A DNA stretch of 64,000 bases from Bacteroidales bacterium (GTDB lineage: Bacteria > Bacteroidota > Bacteroidia > Bacteroidales > UBA7960). Shown here piece by piece: positions 62,798 to 64,000 of this stretch (positions are counted from its first letter, which is position 1; each line of letters starts with the position of its first letter). Under the pieces are notes generated by a model. That model had not been told where the DNA came from, searched no databases, and worked only from the letters and a program-made list of their open reading frames with translations. Position numbers and translations under genes: made by a program. Location: the NCBI GenBank assembly GCA_007118495.1, contig SKRM01000030.1, positions 28,042 to 92,041 on the forward strand, read 5' to 3'.

Positions 62798-63541
62798 TTA
62801 TTGCAGAGAGCCAAGAAAGGTAGCCAGAAGGATCATATCGTCGGTGTTGTCAAAGTCAATGTCATGTTGCCGCAAGAAGCTTCTTAGTTCAGAGCGATAA
62901 TCATCAAACTCCCTGAGCAATGTCCTTCTGCTGTTGACCGCAATCGGAACACCTTTTTTCAGGATATGAAACTGTTCTTGCCGTCTAAGTGTAATCCGCA
63001 GTTCCTGATTGCCGGGGTTGTCCAGCGATATTGTGCGATCAAGCAATTCACCCTCAGCCACTCCGGAGAAGGATTGCACCGCCTCGATTGATGCCGTTCG
63101 GTCGGTGGTGCCGAATGCTCCAACTGCAACTACATCGGTTGAGATATCAATCATATGTCTGCGCAGCAGCCGACTGACAGGGTCGGCTGAGGCCATTTCA
63201 AAGTAGCCGTGACCTTTGATGTATTCAAAGACATGGTCTCCAATGCGGATTGAATCAAGCTGATCCAATCTGTCAATGGCTCTGTTACCTGTTCTGTCGG
63301 CATAATAGAACTGGTTGTATAGCAGGTTGTAATTCAGGGGGAGGGTCGTCTGATGGTCTTTGTAAAAAAGTTGCGACTCCACAAAATCGGGAAAAAGATT
63401 CTGGAGCTCATGTGAAGCCAGTTTTTCGATTTGCACCTTACTTTCGGTTGATCTGAAATTTTCGATCCTTGACTGGCTTGTTCCATTATGCGGAAGCAAG
63501 ATCAGCAGGGCCAGAAGTGAAGAAAAAAACAAATTGTTCAT
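62798..63541 (-). CDS. Secreted protein of unknown function
   Basis: A 247-residue protein with a signal peptide (FFSSLLALLILLPHNGTSQ). The mature part is charged, with a central YADRTGNRAIDRLDQLDSIRI, YIKGHGYFEMASADPVSRLL and TLLREFDDYRSELRSFLRQH toward the end, suggesting a mixed alpha/beta fold. I recognise no family, sorting domain or lipobox. It is divergent from the SusC-like gene, separated by 343 bases, and lies alone on its strand; the carboxyltransferase promoter lies downstream of it. Confidence 0.65.
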   Translation of the reverse strand: MNNLFFSSLLALLILLPHNGTSQSRIENFRSTESKVQIEKLASHELQNLFPDFVESQLFYKDHQTTLPLNYNLLYNQFYYADRTGNRAIDRLDQLDSIRIGDHVFEYIKGHGYFEMASADPVSRLLRRHMIDISTDVVAVGAFGTTDRTASIEAVQSFSGVAEGELLDRTISLDNPGNQELRITLRRQEQFHILKKGVPIAVNSRRTLLREFDDYRSELRSFLRQHDIDFDNTDDMILLATFLGSLQ

Positions 63542-63785
63542 GGTTGAATGGTTTTATTGTTGCTGGTTTTAAACTTAGACTGTTTAGGGCTTCTAAAGTT
63601 AAATATAGAAATGTTAAAAAACCTTAAGCTGAAATAAAAAAAAATAATGAGAATAATCACCAAGTACACGAAACTTGGTTGCACAAAACAATCAGTTGGT
63701 AGAATCAAAACTATTAAATGTCGAGCATGCGTGCGTATTAGGTGTATCGGGACTTCGGAATGCCCTTAACGTTTTTTATGTTTTG

Positions 63786-63817
63786 TTTGTTTTTTTTAGG
63801 GAAAGAACTTACTTTTG
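63786..63817 (+). promoter_or_regulatory. Promoter of the SusC-like gene
   Basis: TTTG at 63786-63789 and TACTTTTG at 63810-63817, 20 bases apart: a good Bacteroidota housekeeping promoter. The leader would be about 60 bases. The rest of the gap 63542-63785 holds nothing I can name. Confidence 0.6.
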
Positions 63818-63884
63818 AAGGTGCTATTTAAGGGAAACAAGCATTTTTGAACTTTCTAATTTTTATTAACTAAAACAAAACAAC

Positions 63885-64000
63885 ATGAAAAAGTGTTTAG
63901 TGTTATTGAGTTGCTTGCTCTTTATGGGGACTACCCTGTTTGGGCAGCAAGTCGCTGTTACCGGAACGGTTACTGACGCTACCGACGGCACCAGCCTGCC
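63885..64000 (+). CDS. SusC/RagA-type TonB-linked outer-membrane protein, N-terminus only
   Basis: The first 38 or so codons before the window ends. A signal peptide (CLVLLSCLLFMGTTLFGQQ) is followed by VAVTGTVTDATDGTSLP, the start of a carboxypeptidase-regulatory-like domain as found at the N-terminus of SusC/RagA receptors. A SusD-like partner would be expected beyond the window. The type call rests on few residues; another TonB-dependent receptor class is possible. Confidence 0.65.
   Translation, partial: MKKCLVLLSCLLFMGTTLFGQQVAVTGTVTDATDGTSL

Overview
The window comes from a member of the Bacteroidota, most likely a Bacteroidales/Marinilabiliales-type lineage; genus and species cannot be read from the sequence. 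The signs are: type IX secretion (T9SS) sorting domains of both kinds (20311-22044 type B, 55771-57771 type A), a GldA-type ABC ATPase, several TonB-dependent receptors with carboxypeptidase-like N-terminal domains, a GLPGLI protein, an RprXY-like two-component system, a SusC-like start at the right edge, weak ribosome binding sites, and many TAnnTTTG -7 boxes typical of the Bacteroidota housekeeping sigma factor. I see no prophage, insertion sequence, integrase or CRISPR array; most of the window is ordinary chromosomal backbone.

Layout. 1-6.4 kb: end of a TonB-dependent receptor, an RprY/RprX-like regulator-kinase pair, then a GLPGLI protein with its outer-membrane barrel partner, closed by a strong bidirectional terminator beside tRNA-Gln. 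6.7-18.3 kb: a DUF2723 (TMEM260-like) membrane glycosyltransferase candidate, the rimP-nusA-infB translation/transcription operon, pgi, tdk (reverse), a repeat-bearing conserved protein and rsmI. 18.3-27.4 kb: lepA (reverse), a large T9SS type B cell-surface protein, an AbgT transporter, and a trio of nucleotidyltransferase, metallophosphoesterase and TPR protein. 27.4-34 kb (the most accessory-looking part): an ECF sigma factor with a protein that appears to join an inner-membrane anchor to an outer-membrane barrel, a SagB-type nitroreductase, and a 1075-residue oxidoreductase that fuses what are normally three subunits of an HcnABC-like or sarcosine-oxidase-like dehydrogenase.

34-43 kb: fatty-acid and ribosome housekeeping (DUF177-rpmF-plsX-fabH), rsgA-dtd (reverse), gldA, metK, and the reverse operon yicC-gmk-nadD. 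43-54 kb: a PorT-like barrel, an Oar-like TonB-dependent receptor, an OsmC protein, a highly structured intergenic region (38-bp tandem repeats, then terminators flanked by a perfect 17-bp inverted repeat) beside tRNA-Ser, a family 2 glycosyltransferase, aroQ, a TPP riboswitch controlling a TonB-dependent receptor (a probable thiamine-compound importer), and an NtrC-like regulator that lacks the sigma-54 contact loop. 54-64 kb: an orphan secreted protein, the reverse operon PASTA protein - T9SS cargo - rluD, ddl, rdgB, an acyl-CoA carboxyltransferase with its biotin carrier, an orphan secreted protein, and the first codons of a SusC-like receptor.

Two genome-wide habits stand out. Convergent genes very often overlap at their stop codons with no terminator between them (six of nine pairs). 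Several genes have the -7 promoter box only 1 to 6 bases from the start codon, which suggests leaderless or near-leaderless messages. The best candidates for unusual biology are the triple-fusion oxidoreductase, the sigma factor with its trans-envelope partner, the GAFTGA-less NtrC homologue and the structured repeat region at 47.8-48.1 kb.
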